From: Candidatus [Bacteroides] periocalifornicus
GTDB taxonomy: Bacteria; Bacteroidota; Bacteroidia; Bacteroidales; CAJPTX01
Reading direction: 5' to 3'
Assembly (NCBI GenBank): GCA_001421095.1
Contig: LIIK01000022.1
Span: 1-40,410 of the forward strand
DNA: 40,410 nucleotides
Shown piece after piece: positions 24,772 to 33,142 of this stretch (positions are counted from its first letter, which is position 1; each line of letters opens with the position of its first letter). The notes under the pieces were generated by a model that made no database searches, was not told the origin of the DNA, and worked only from the letters and a program-made list of their open reading frames with translations. The position numbers were made by a program, and so were the translations under genes.

Positions 24772-24803
24772 CAAAGATGTTTTGCGCAGTGTGCTCGCCC
24801 AAA
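24772..24803 (-). promoter_or_regulatory. Promoter (TTTG-N20-CATCTTTG) for copA
   Basis: The minus strand has TTTG at 24800-24803 and CATCTTTG at 24772-24779, one base off TAnnTTTG, with the same 20-base spacing as two other promoters here. It lies 40 bases before the ATG. No copper-regulator site is recognised. Confidence 0.6.
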
Positions 24804-24914
24804 GCGGGGGTATGGGGCGGGAGAATGCCCATACGCTACGCAGCAGGCAAGGTTTGCAATGCGGTGCACCACCGCCCCATTTCTCGTCTATTCATCCTGT
24901 TTTCGCAGTACCAT

Positions 24915-25029
24915 CGCCGTACCTGCGTCGTACCAACCTAACACCTGCGTCGCTTCATCCTCGGATTTCATAGCGAAATCCGAGGATGAAGCGACGCAGG
25001 TACGGCGCAGGTACGACGCAGGTACGGCG
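24915..25029. repeat. Long palindromic element, copy B
   Basis: Two nested inverted repeats: outer arms 24915-24934 and 25010-25029 (20 bp, perfect), then unpaired 9-base spacers on both sides, then inner arms 24944-24969 and 24975-25000 (26 bp, perfect) around a 5-base loop. It is homologous to copy A at 9010-9095. The right half also reads as an 11-base tandem repeat, GTACGRCGCAG, three times (24999-25031 region). It lies intergenically. Confidence 0.88.
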
Positions 25030-25105
25030 GAGAGCCTGCGAATTGGCGTGCGTAGGGTTGATCTGATTTGATGCAGAAATCCATTCGACCAAACGGCGCA
25101 ACCTA

Positions 25106-25163
25106 CCGAAGACCGTAGCGATGCGGTGTGCAGCATCGTCTTCACGAATTCTACAGAGGTCTG
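25106..25163. repeat. Dispersed GTAGCG palindrome with end motif, copy 5
   Basis: CCGAAGACCGTAGCGATGCG leads into GTGTGCAGCATCG, then TTCTACAGAGGTCTG, a degenerate form of the TTTTGCAGAGGTCT end. The GAAGACCGTAGCG start is the same as at 1271-1283 and close to 11733-11745. Confidence 0.55.
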
Positions 25164-25261
25164 ATAACGCTCCTTGTTGCAGAGTTCTCGCGATGGTGTG
25201 AAATTCTGCGAATAGCTGGCGAGGGGAGAAAACGCAGATTCTAGGATGCACTCTGCGGCGC

Positions 25262-25303
25262 AAAAAACGCCCGCCTGTCCCCATTGCGGGTCAGGCGGGC
25301 GTT
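25262..25303 (-). terminator. Intrinsic terminator of the ABC exporter operon
   Basis: On the minus strand AACGCCCGCCTG and CAGGCGGGCGTT (25266-25277, 25292-25303) form a perfect 12-bp stem, followed by TTTTTTG, 47 bases after the permease stop. A strong rho-independent terminator. Confidence 0.9.
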
Positions 25304-25349
25304 CCAAGGGGCTATCCCGTGCTAGCTGCGCTGTAAAATCGGTAACAAG

Positions 25350-26666
25350 CTATCCCTTTGTCCAGCGCCAGATATCTTTCCAGCCGAAGTTTTTGCCATA
25401 CATCAGCACTCCTCGGCGATATACCCGAGCCGAGAGCCAAGTCATCCCAATAAAGCTGCCCACTAGGATAATCCCAGATACAATGAGCTGCCATGCAGGA
25501 ACGCCATAGGTCATACGCACAGGCATCACCACTGGCGACGTAAACGGTATTAGGCTGAACCAGAAGGCTACTGGGCCATCTGGGGTCTTCATCGCCATTA
25601 GCATGCAGAGCATTGCCAGCAGCAGCGGCGCGGTGATGGGGAGCATGAGCTGCCCGGTATCTGAGGGATCCTCCACGGCAGAACCCACGGCGGCGAAAAT
25701 AGAGGCGTAAAGCAAATAGCCGAAAAGGAAGAAGAAAATGAAGGTGCCTATGATACCTGCAAAATTAACATTGGCGAGCGGGGCAAGCACCTGTCCTCCG
25801 ACCTCGCCGAACATGCCTGTAATCCCTGCATCGCCCCCAAGGGAACTAGCAGCAGTAGAGGCCTCCTTCACCACCGTAACCCCGATGATGGGGATAGCTA
25901 TGCCGATAATGATAAATGTGAGAACCACCCACAGCAGTGCCTGCAAAAGGAATACGGAGACGATGCCTAGGATTTTGCCCATCATCAGATCGAAAGAGCG
26001 AACGGATGATGCTAGCACCTCCACTATCCGGCTGCTCTTCTCCTCCACCACCCCATTCATCACCATTTGCGCCGATACCATGATGAGGAAATAGGCCAAG
26101 AATCCTAGGATATAGGCTATCACCGTGGTTACTGTTGCGCTGGATTCCTCCTCTGAGCCATCATCCTTGAGGGTGATCGACTTCATCTGCACCGAGACCC
26201 TTAGGCGGTTCATTACCTCTTTGAGATCTGGAATATCATACTGCAGCAGTCGTTGCTCTGATATAGACTCCGCCAAACGCCCCTCGATCTTTGCGGTGAG
26301 CTCTAGGGGTGGCGACTTGCGCACGTAGAGCGTGATGTCCTTGGCGGTCTCCACAGCACCGCTATCTATGGTAAGCACGCCCGTATAGGCAGGATCTGCC
26401 ATTACCGCCTGCACATCAGAGGGTTTCATCCCTTTTAGCACGGTGAACTTCACGTTCTGGCTGTCAGAGAGTCCCTCGGCCACTCGCCCCGTGGCATCTA
26501 TTACTCCGATGCGCGATTCTATACCAGAGTCCATTTTCATCAGAACCACTGGCACAATTCCCATTCCCGCGAAGAACAGCGGTACGAGGAACGTGGAAAC
26601 GATGAATGATTTCCTGCGCACACGCACCATTAGCTCGCGTTTCGCTATCAGCAGCATCTGCCTCAT
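25350..26666 (-). CDS. ABC-2 type exporter permease (NatB-like)
   Basis: The 438-residue membrane protein has one N-terminal helix (about 20-43), a large exported domain (about 45-180), then five or six helices (about 185-430). The segment MNGVVEEKSSRIVEVLASSVRSFDLMMGKILG is the hallmark coupling region of the ABC-2/NatB permease group. The gene overlaps the ATPase gene upstream by 4 bases (ATGA), so the two form one transporter. The substrate is unknown: NatAB exports sodium, but Bacteroidetes homologues have not, to my knowledge, been assigned. Confidence 0.9.
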   Translation of the reverse strand: MRQMLLIAKRELMVRVRRKSFIVSTFLVPLFFAGMGIVPVVLMKMDSGIESRIGVIDATGRVAEGLSDSQNVKFTVLKGMKPSDVQAVMADPAYTGVLTIDSGAVETAKDITLYVRKSPPLELTAKIEGRLAESISEQRLLQYDIPDLKEVMNRLRVSVQMKSITLKDDGSEEESSATVTTVIAYILGFLAYFLIMVSAQMVMNGVVEEKSSRIVEVLASSVRSFDLMMGKILGIVSVFLLQALLWVVLTFIIIGIAIPIIGVTVVKEASTAASSLGGDAGITGMFGEVGGQVLAPLANVNFAGIIGTFIFFFLFGYLLYASIFAAVGSAVEDPSDTGQLMLPITAPLLLAMLCMLMAMKTPDGPVAFWFSLIPFTSPVVMPVRMTYGVPAWQLIVSGIILVGSFIGMTWLSARVYRRGVLMYGKNFGWKDIWRWTKG

Positions 26667-27643
26667 GACCTTACCCCCTCTACTTCAGGTTCTCCGCTTT
26701 GATTTAGCTGCCCTTCAGCCCCTGGAGCTGACTCCCGTACTACGCGGATGAAAATCGCATTCATGCTAGCCTTCTCCTGCGCGAAGTGGCGGATATCGAG
26801 ATCTGTGGCTAGCAACTGGAGCAATGCCCGGCTCTCCAGGCGCCTATCGTTGGCCGTTAGGGCTACCCAGTGCAGCCCCTCGGCATCATCTCGTACCTCG
26901 GACTCCCAGCCTGGGGGGAGTAACCCCGAGACCTCGCTTGGCGTGCCAGCGTACCCCAGCAGGTAGCTCAGCCCGCTGTACTTAGCCCGCACCTCGTTGA
27001 TCTCGCCCGTGAGAACGTTGCGCGCCTTGTTGATCAGGGTTATATGATCGCAGAGTTCTTCCACAGACTCCATATTGTGCGTAGAGAAGAGCACGGTGGC
27101 CCCTTGCTTGGCAAGCCCTAGGATTTCGTCTTTCAGGAGCTGGGCATTAATGGGGTCAAAACCGCTGAAGGGTTCATCGAATATCAGCAAATCTGGCCGA
27201 TGCAGAACGGTAACGATGAACTGCACCTTCTGCGCCATGCCCTTGGAGAGTTCTTCGACCTTCTTATTCCACCAGGGGGCGATGTCAAACTTCTCAAACC
27301 ACTCCCGCAGAGCCCGGGTGGCCTCACGCCTACTCAGCCCTTTGAGCTGGGCGAGGAATAGGGCCTGTTCGCCGACTTTCATCTTTCTGTAAAGGCCACG
27401 CTCCTCGGGTAGGTAGCCTATCCGGCGCACGTCGGCACGCACGAGCGGCTTCCCGTTCAGCAGAACCCGTCCCTCATCGGGCTGGAGAATCTGGTTGATA
27501 ATACGGATCAGCGTGGTTTTCCCAGCGCCATTAGGCCCAAGTAGCCCGTATATGCTCCCCTGGGGTACCTCGAATGAGACATCGCTCAGCGCGCTGAAAT
27601 TGCCGTAGCGCTTGCCGAGCCGCTCTATCTGCAAAATTGGCAT
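26663..27643 (-). CDS. ABC exporter ATP-binding protein (NatA-like)
   Basis: The 326-residue ATPase energises the neighbouring ABC-2 permease. It has Walker A G36-P-N-G-A-G-K-T-T44, the Q-loop region YLPEERGLYRKM, the signature ELSKGMAQKVQF, Walker B LLIFDEPFSGFDP and the H-loop STHNME. The C-terminal extension beyond about residue 215 matches the DUF4162-type domain found in this NatA-like group. It is the first gene of the two-gene operon and follows the DUF1573 gene by 20 bases, so it may be read from the promoter at 28773-28780. Confidence 0.94.
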   Translation of the reverse strand: MPILQIERLGKRYGNFSALSDVSFEVPQGSIYGLLGPNGAGKTTLIRIINQILQPDEGRVLLNGKPLVRADVRRIGYLPEERGLYRKMKVGEQALFLAQLKGLSRREATRALREWFEKFDIAPWWNKKVEELSKGMAQKVQFIVTVLHRPDLLIFDEPFSGFDPINAQLLKDEILGLAKQGATVLFSTHNMESVEELCDHITLINKARNVLTGEINEVRAKYSGLSYLLGYAGTPSEVSGLLPPGWESEVRDDAEGLHWVALTANDRRLESRALLQLLATDLDIRHFAQEKASMNAIFIRVVRESAPGAEGQLNQSGEPEVEGVRS

Positions 27644-27663
27644 ACCTGCGCGTGCTACTAGGG

Positions 27664-28734
27664 CTACTTCACCATGGCCTGCAGCTCTAGGAAGAGCATG
27701 GTTTGCGCCGGCGCGTTGGTTACCAGCGTAATCCGATTCACGTAATTGCCGTTTAGGCCTGTGGTGTTGAGCTTTACCTTGAGCTGGAGGGTCTTCCCGG
27801 GGAGGATGGGATTCTTGGTTTGGGCAGGATCTACCGTGATGGCGCTCGTGGGCACCGCAACCTTCCGGATCACTAGTGGAGACTGCCCGGTGTTCCCTAT
27901 TTGGAATACGGCCTCTACCACCTTGCCAGCCGCCACCTCGCCGAGCTTGACTACGGTGTGGGGCACGCTGAGCTCGGGCGCCTTATCGCGTTGCTCGTTG
28001 GTGAGCCTTGAGAAATCCTCGTCGATCGTGAATCCAAGCGAGAGGCTTCCCCGCACTCCGCCCGCCGAAAATGGTGCCTGCGCTATTATTAGCCCCCAAT
28101 CGTTCACCTTCTTCCCCACTACCGTCAGGCTGATCATCCCATTCTCCCCTGGGTTCACCAGGATTTTCTGCGGCTTGGCCTGGATGTAAGGTGGCAAATC
28201 GATAAAGCTCCATTCCGCGGGCTTCTCGCCGAAATTGTGGAGTTCTACCTCTGCGGTTCCCTCCGTATTGGTGAAAACCTGCCCGATCTGCACGTAGGAG
28301 GAGTGCAGCCCGAAATCGCCGTACCGCTGCGGGTAAAGCTCCTCGGAGGTGCGCTCGCGGGGGAGCACATTCCCCTTGATGTAAAGCGTGTAGGTGGCAG
28401 GGTCGGCATTCGTGGTCACCGTGAGGAATTTGGTGAACCCATTCGGACGCCCGAAGGGGCTGTACCGCGCCGTTACCGTTCCCTTTTGCCCTGGCAGTAC
28501 GGGTTCTTTTGTCCACTCGGAAACCGTGCAACCGCAAGAGGTGCTTACGTGCTGCACCACCACAGGGGCATCGCCCTTGTTGGTAAAGGTGAAGGTGTGG
28601 GTTACATCCCCCCCCGTCTCCTTGATATTGCCGAAATCGAATTCGGTGTGGTCAAACACTGGCTTTCCCTGCTGGGCAAGCGCAATCAACCCGGGGAGGA
28701 GTAGAATCCCCATCAAGAACAGCTTTCTTTTCAT
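27664..28734 (-). CDS. Exported DUF1573 protein
   Basis: The 356-residue protein has a signal peptide (MKRKLFLMGILLLPGLIALA, cut near A-Q-Q) and an N-terminal DUF1573 domain, an ASH/MSP-like immunoglobulin fold: FDHTEFDFGNIKETGGDVTH, FTNKGDAPVVV, then TSCGCTV, the family's conserved C-G-C. A second similar domain follows in the C-terminal third (VKLGEVAAGKVVEAVFQIGNTG). Function is unknown; periplasmic or surface location is predicted. It lies 20 bases before the ABC operon. Confidence 0.9.
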   Translation of the reverse strand: MKRKLFLMGILLLPGLIALAQQGKPVFDHTEFDFGNIKETGGDVTHTFTFTNKGDAPVVVQHVSTSCGCTVSEWTKEPVLPGQKGTVTARYSPFGRPNGFTKFLTVTTNADPATYTLYIKGNVLPRERTSEELYPQRYGDFGLHSSYVQIGQVFTNTEGTAEVELHNFGEKPAEWSFIDLPPYIQAKPQKILVNPGENGMISLTVVGKKVNDWGLIIAQAPFSAGGVRGSLSLGFTIDEDFSRLTNEQRDKAPELSVPHTVVKLGEVAAGKVVEAVFQIGNTGQSPLVIRKVAVPTSAITVDPAQTKNPILPGKTLQLKVKLNTTGLNGNYVNRITLVTNAPAQTMLFLELQAMVK

Positions 28735-28772
28735 CGCTTTATTGTGCCTACCTCTTATTCGGTAGAACGGGA

Positions 28773-28780
28773 CAAAGGTA
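28773..28780 (-). promoter_or_regulatory. -7 box (TACCTTTG) for the DUF1573 gene
   Basis: Perfect TAnnTTTG on the minus strand, 39 bases before the ATG and preceded by a T-rich tract; the -33 position reads GTAG rather than TTTG. Confidence 0.62.
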
Positions 28781-29089
28781 GAAAAAAACTACGGGAGAAT
28801 CTACACTGGCCACACAAGAACGGGCTGGATAGGTAGACACCGCCGCACTGCGCAAAGGGCAGACCGAAAGCTCAGAAGCGCAACCTCTCCCTCGCTGCAC
28901 TGCACTCAGACGCGGAATCCGCTATCTCCGCTGGCCGCTTCAGCGCTCGCATTCCGCCTACAATCACCCCCTAGGAGGCGCGCAAATTCATCGCCGATTC
29001 CATAGCCCCATGCTGCGGTAGCACAGGCTGATTACGGGGTAGAACGCGAAGAGATGCGGGTGGCAGGCCGCCCGTTGCGCGGATTTTCG

Positions 29090-29097
29090 TATCTTTG
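29090..29097 (+). promoter_or_regulatory. -7 box (TATCTTTG) for the metallo-hydrolase gene
   Basis: Perfect TAnnTTTG on the plus strand about 97 bases before the ATG; no TTTG at -33. The leader would be about 85-90 bases. Confidence 0.55.
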
Positions 29098-29193
29098 CCG
29101 ATGGAAGCTCCGCCTGCGTTGCCAGGGCATCCAGCCCATAGGATAGGGCGTTGCCCCCCTGGAGCACAGAGGGCTTAAAGGGGAAATGTTCAT

Positions 29194-29853
29194 ATGGAAA
29201 CCAATAGCAAAGAGCTTATAGTTCAGGGGTTCACCTTCAATGATTTCATGGAGAACACCTACGTGCTGGGCGAACGTGGCGGCGAGGTGTGCGTGATCGA
29301 CCCCGGCTGCAATTCAGACGAGGACTGGTCCACGCTATGCCAATTTCTGGCGAAGGAGGCATGCAAGCCAGTGGCGATTCTCCTTACCCATGGGCACCTA
29401 GACCATATATTCGGGGTAGAACGCGCTCGAACGGCCTGGGGTGTCCCCGTGGCGATGCACCCGGGCGACCTCCCGCTAGTGGAACGCGCGCAGGCGCAGG
29501 CGCAAATGTGGGGGATCGAAATGGGCAATGTACGCCCGCCCGAGCTGGAGCTCTCCGATGGGCAAATGCTTGGGCTGGCTGGCTGTAGCATTCGGGTTAT
29601 CCATACGCCAGGGCATTCGCCGGGGGGTGTGTGCCTTTACCTCCAGGACCACGGCCTGCTCTTCGCGGGCGACACGCTATTCAATGGGTCGATAGGGCGA
29701 ACGGACCTGCCCGGGGGCGACTACGCCACGCTTATCGACAGCATACAAACACGCCTTATGCCGCTGCCCGACGACACGCTGGTACTGAGCGGACACGGGC
29801 CTCAGACTACCATTGGGCAGGAGCGCGCCCATAATCCGTTCTTAGCCGGTTGA
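29194..29853 (+). CDS. Metallo-beta-lactamase-fold hydrolase, glyoxalase II-like
   Basis: The 219-residue protein has the binuclear metal site T65-H66-G-H68-L-D70-H71, a second-site histidine in IHTPGHSPGG, an aspartate in LFAGDTLFNGSIGRTDLPGG and a last histidine in VLSGHGPQT. It is shorter than true glyoxalase II (about 250 residues) because the C-terminal glutathione-binding part is missing, which puts it in the YcbL-like group of small thiolesterases. Likely substrates are thioesters, but this is inferred. It is on the plus strand between unrelated genes. Confidence 0.92.
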   Translation: METNSKELIVQGFTFNDFMENTYVLGERGGEVCVIDPGCNSDEDWSTLCQFLAKEACKPVAILLTHGHLDHIFGVERARTAWGVPVAMHPGDLPLVERAQAQAQMWGIEMGNVRPPELELSDGQMLGLAGCSIRVIHTPGHSPGGVCLYLQDHGLLFAGDTLFNGSIGRTDLPGGDYATLIDSIQTRLMPLPDDTLVLSGHGPQTTIGQERAHNPFLAG

Positions 29854-30073
29854 TGGGCACTGCGCCAACTGGCGATCATGATTCTAGAAGTTGGGACAAA
29901 ATCGTAACAAAACGCAATATTCCCCGCAAGGATGGGGTTACTCTCTAGTAGTCTGGTTTTCTAGGCTACAGTGTGGGCGCATGGCTGCAATAGCCCAAGA
30001 GGGAATGCTGTGGGTGCGCTCAGGAAGCCCTAGCCGTAAGGTGTATACACCCGGGGATTTGGTTGGAAAAGCG

Positions 30074-30081
30074 TAATTTTG
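30074..30081 (+). promoter_or_regulatory. -7 box (TAATTTTG) for the 902-residue protein
   Basis: Perfect TAnnTTTG 17 bases before the GTG start, implying a very short leader. This supports the GTG at 30098 as start, since no ATG is nearby in frame. No TTTG is seen at -33. Confidence 0.5.
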
Positions 30082-30097
30082 AGGTAAATATCACGGG

Positions 30098-32806
30098 GTG
30101 AAGCGTGCGCTTTTCATAGTAGTACCGGTTTTAGTGCTGCTGCTGGCCATAATGCTGGTGGCGAAGCGCCTCAACAGCCGAGCAGGCGGCAGTCTTGAGG
30201 GCCTTGCCCATATACCCACCGATGCGATGCTGGTGGTACGAGCCAACGAGTGGCGGAGCCTGGCGGTAGCTGCCAAGCGTGATCGGCCTATTTGGGAGGC
30301 CCTCACCAACCTTCACGTGCTGGGGGAAGCTGTGGCCGCGCTCTCGGTGCTCGACTCCATGGTTGCCCTAGGCACAGAATACGATGTAGCACTGCGCAGA
30401 GGCGAGTGCTACATATCGCTCCACCCCGAGGGTAATGGCGCGGCGGCCACGCTCATGGTGCTGCGATTTGAGGGGCTTAAGCCCGACCTCAACCAGCTGG
30501 CAGAGCTGCTACTACCACGGCACGCCTCCCTATCCTACGAACGAGCCTATAACCATGCAACCCTGTGGGGCTTTGTGGTGCACGGAAATGGAAGTAAACC
30601 AGATATCTACCTTTCCACCAAGGGGGGAGTCGCCCTGCTGGCTACTACCCCCCTGCTCTTGGAGAAGGCCCTGCGGATGGATGAGGCGCACGGCGGGCTA
30701 CGGGAAGACCCCGTATTCGCCGATCTCTACGAGCAGTCTGCCCGTCGGGAGGCCGCTAACGTCTACCTACATCCCCCGCGGCTTATGCCCTACATATCGC
30801 GCTACTTGGCCACCGACCTAGCCCTGGCCGTCAAAAGCCTAGAGGGGTGGTGTGGCTGGATTGCTACCGATGCTAAATGCGCACATAGCGATTTGGTGCT
30901 CAATGGGGTATCAAGACTTTCTGATAGCATAAAGCAAACGAGCTCTACCCTCAAAGGCCATAGGACTTCTCCACTAAAAGCCCCCCGTGTGCTGCCAGCC
31001 AACACCGCGCTGCTGCTACGCTGGGGAGCTAGGGGATCGGAGAAGCTGGGCGATTGGCTAGAAAAAATCCTGCAACCTGCCCTAGATGCCAACTACACGC
31101 AGAAGCACTACCAGGCCGACCTTAAGCTCTTCCGACGCATGATGGTGGAGGAACTCTCGCTAGCCTACGTTCCAAGCACTGTGCAGGGAGAGGCGGGGAA
31201 TTGGCTGCTTACCCTGGCCACCGAGAGCCCCAGCCAGGCCATCGACGAGCTGGCATTGGCACTAGGACCTGGGCTCAAGGAACGGGCTGCTAGGCTCGAT
31301 AGAGGCGAGAGCTACACGCTGTACTCGCAGCAGAGGCCAGACCTCTTCCGTCAGCTCTTCGGGCGAATAGTACCCGTTGGGGTCGGGCAGCACTTCACCG
31401 CCGTAGACCGCTTTTTGGTATTCTCCACCTCTCCACAGCAGCTGCAGCGCGTAGTGCTAGCCAACACGCGCAAGCAAACGCTACAGGAGGCTGACCATTG
31501 GCACGAGATGAGCGATGCGGTGCAAAGCGACTGCAACTTTGCGCTGTACCTCTCCCCCGCCTCGCTTGCCCAGAGTAGCGAGCTGCTATCCAAGCTGGGG
31601 AATGCGCAGGTAAACGCAGATGCACCCGCGCTGGGCAACCTTTCCGGGGCTGCGCTACAGCTCAGCGCCACGGGCGACATCGTGTTCTACAATTGCGTGG
31701 TGCACCAAGGGCAGGTAATGGGGCGAGAGGCCCGCACTATCTGGCAGACGAGGTTGGATGCTCCCCTCGTAGGACGTCCCTGGCTCATGAATAGCCACGT
31801 GGCCAAAGGGAAAGAGGTGATGGCGCAGGATGCCCGAGGGATGCTCTACCTCATATCTGGACAAGGGCGGGTGCTGTGGCGAAAACCCTTAGACATGCCC
31901 ATTCTCGGCGAACCGCAGCAGGTGGATGTCTATAGGAACGGCAAGCTCCAGTACGCCTTCGTAACGCCACACGCCCTCTGGGTAGTGGATAGGAATGGCA
32001 ATGATGTGGCCGGATTCCCCGTGAAGCTGGTGTCCGAAGCCGTAGCTCCGCTTGCGGTTTTCGACTACGAGAATAGGCGAGACTACCGCTTGATGGTGGC
32101 GCTAGCCAACAGAACCGTAGGCGTTTGGGATGCCAATGGGAGGCGGGTGGTAGGGTTCAACGCACGAACGGAAACCGCGCTTGTGGCAGAACCCGCGCTC
32201 TACCAGCACGGGGGGAAAGATTTCATCGTGCTCTGCGATAGCAATCGTCTCTACCTGCTGAACCGTAGGGGGGAAGAACGGCTACGGCTCAAGCTACCCA
32301 TCCGCCGGGCTGCCAACTCAACACTCGGATTCTCTAGCCGCACCCCAACCCTCTACGTGGTAGGGGAGAACGGCTCGCTCTACACCGCCTCGCTGGCCGA
32401 TGGCACCGTGAAATCGGTCTCGTTGGCAAGGTGGAGTGCTGGCGGTGCAAGCCTGCTTCTGGACCTGAATGGCGACGGGGTTCCCGAGGTGGTGGCTGTC
32501 CAGGGTGACACTTTCTCCGTGCATGGTGCTGACGGTGCCGCCAAGGTACGCCAACGGCTAGAGGCGGACATGGTGCCGCGTATTCAACCCTTCCATTTTG
32601 GCGGTACTGACTGGAGGTTTGGAATTCTCGATGCCAACGCCAAGCGGGTGTGGCTGCTGAACGCCAAGGGAGAACCCTGCACCGGCTTCCCCATTGAGGG
32701 GGGGACCCTCTTCTCTATAGGGCATCTACAGGAAGGCGAAGGGCGGTTCAATCTGCTCACGGGGGGGGCGGGCGATCTGCTGCTGAACTACGCAGTGGCT
32801 GAGTAG
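30098..32806 (+). CDS. Membrane-anchored DUF3352-like protein with C-terminal beta-propeller-like part
   Basis: A 902-residue protein starting at GTG. One membrane helix (about 4-22) leaves the rest outside the inner membrane. Residues about 35-550 resemble DUF3352-type proteins (P-T-D-A-M-L-V-V-R-A-N start, repeated segments scoring trait values). From about residue 555 come repeats typical of PQQ/WD-like propellers: GMLYLISGQGRVLWRKPL, ALWVVDRNGNDVAGFPVKL, TVGVWDANGRRVVGFN, RLYLLNRRGEERLRLKL, SLYTASLADG, KRVWLLNAKGEPCTGFPI. DLNGDGVPEVV looks like an FG-GAP/EF-hand calcium site. Proteins of this build occur in Bacteroidetes without known function. It may sense or scaffold in the periplasm. 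It is transcribed alone. Confidence 0.85.
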   Translation: MKRALFIVVPVLVLLLAIMLVAKRLNSRAGGSLEGLAHIPTDAMLVVRANEWRSLAVAAKRDRPIWEALTNLHVLGEAVAALSVLDSMVALGTEYDVALRRGECYISLHPEGNGAAATLMVLRFEGLKPDLNQLAELLLPRHASLSYERAYNHATLWGFVVHGNGSKPDIYLSTKGGVALLATTPLLLEKALRMDEAHGGLREDPVFADLYEQSARREAANVYLHPPRLMPYISRYLATDLALAVKSLEGWCGWIATDAKCAHSDLVLNGVSRLSDSIKQTSSTLKGHRTSPLKAPRVLPANTALLLRWGARGSEKLGDWLEKILQPALDANYTQKHYQADLKLFRRMMVEELSLAYVPSTVQGEAGNWLLTLATESPSQAIDELALALGPGLKERAARLDRGESYTLYSQQRPDLFRQLFGRIVPVGVGQHFTAVDRFLVFSTSPQQLQRVVLANTRKQTLQEADHWHEMSDAVQSDCNFALYLSPASLAQSSELLSKLGNAQVNADAPALGNLSGAALQLSATGDIVFYNCVVHQGQVMGREARTIWQTRLDAPLVGRPWLMNSHVAKGKEVMAQDARGMLYLISGQGRVLWRKPLDMPILGEPQQVDVYRNGKLQYAFVTPHALWVVDRNGNDVAGFPVKLVSEAVAPLAVFDYENRRDYRLMVALANRTVGVWDANGRRVVGFNARTETALVAEPALYQHGGKDFIVLCDSNRLYLLNRRGEERLRLKLPIRRAANSTLGFSSRTPTLYVVGENGSLYTASLADGTVKSVSLARWSAGGASLLLDLNGDGVPEVVAVQGDTFSVHGADGAAKVRQRLEADMVPRIQPFHFGGTDWRFGILDANAKRVWLLNAKGEPCTGFPIEGGTLFSIGHLQEGEGRFNLLTGGAGDLLLNYAVAE

Positions 32807-33142
32807 GAAGGTTCATTCTCCCTCTCGGCTCGCCAACCGAAAAATCCCCATATGTAAGCCGTATGTAGCGGCAGCTCCCCTCTTTTCCGATGCAGGAACT
32901 CTAGAGCAAAACGTGCATAAACGATGCGGTACGCCACTTCGTTCATGCGCATTTTGCAGAGGTCTTCGTGTAGGAGCGTCGTCAGCGACCTCACCACCCA
33001 GCGGTCAGGAGAATAGAAAAAGCGGAAGAGGACAACCGAATGTCCCCTTCCGTTTTTTATTGCCTGCTACCCTTACTAGGCTGTATGATAGGCTCTTTTT
33101 CCTATGCGCTTAGCCCTACAGGTCGGTTGTCTGCCGCTTTCC
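32807..33142. other. Convergent gap with repeat remnant and terminator
   Basis: Besides the terminator at 33017-33057, these 336 bases hold CGATGCGGTACGCCACTTCG and CGCATTTTGCAGAGGTCTTCG (32949-32969), a degraded copy of the dispersed repeat with its end motif. No gene is supported. Confidence 0.55.
33017..33057. terminator. Bidirectional intrinsic terminator
   Basis: CGGAAGAGGACA (33023-33034) pairs with TGTCCCCTTCCG (33041-33052) with one mismatch and a 6-base loop; six Ts follow on the plus strand, and AAAAA before the stem gives a T-run on the minus strand. It can end both the 902-residue gene and the lipoprotein gene, which converge here. Confidence 0.85.

Larger units (their letters stand above)
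24732..25349. other. Repeat-rich gap upstream of copA
   Basis: These 618 bases have no supported gene. In order they hold the copA promoter, the long palindrome copy B (24915-25029), a GTAGCG palindrome with a degenerate TCTACAGAGGTCTG end (25106-25163) and the terminator of the ABC transporter operon (25262-25303). Confidence 0.6.
28735..29193. other. Divergent gap between the DUF1573 gene and the metallo-hydrolase gene
   Basis: These 459 bases hold the two outward promoters (28773-28780 minus, 29090-29097 plus) and otherwise no open frame or repeat I can support. Confidence 0.55.

Noticed and set aside
24999..25031. GTACGRCGCAG tandem units considered as a CRISPR or VNTR array
   Set aside because: Units are 11 bases with no spacers, only three in number, and are part of the palindrome, so not a CRISPR array.
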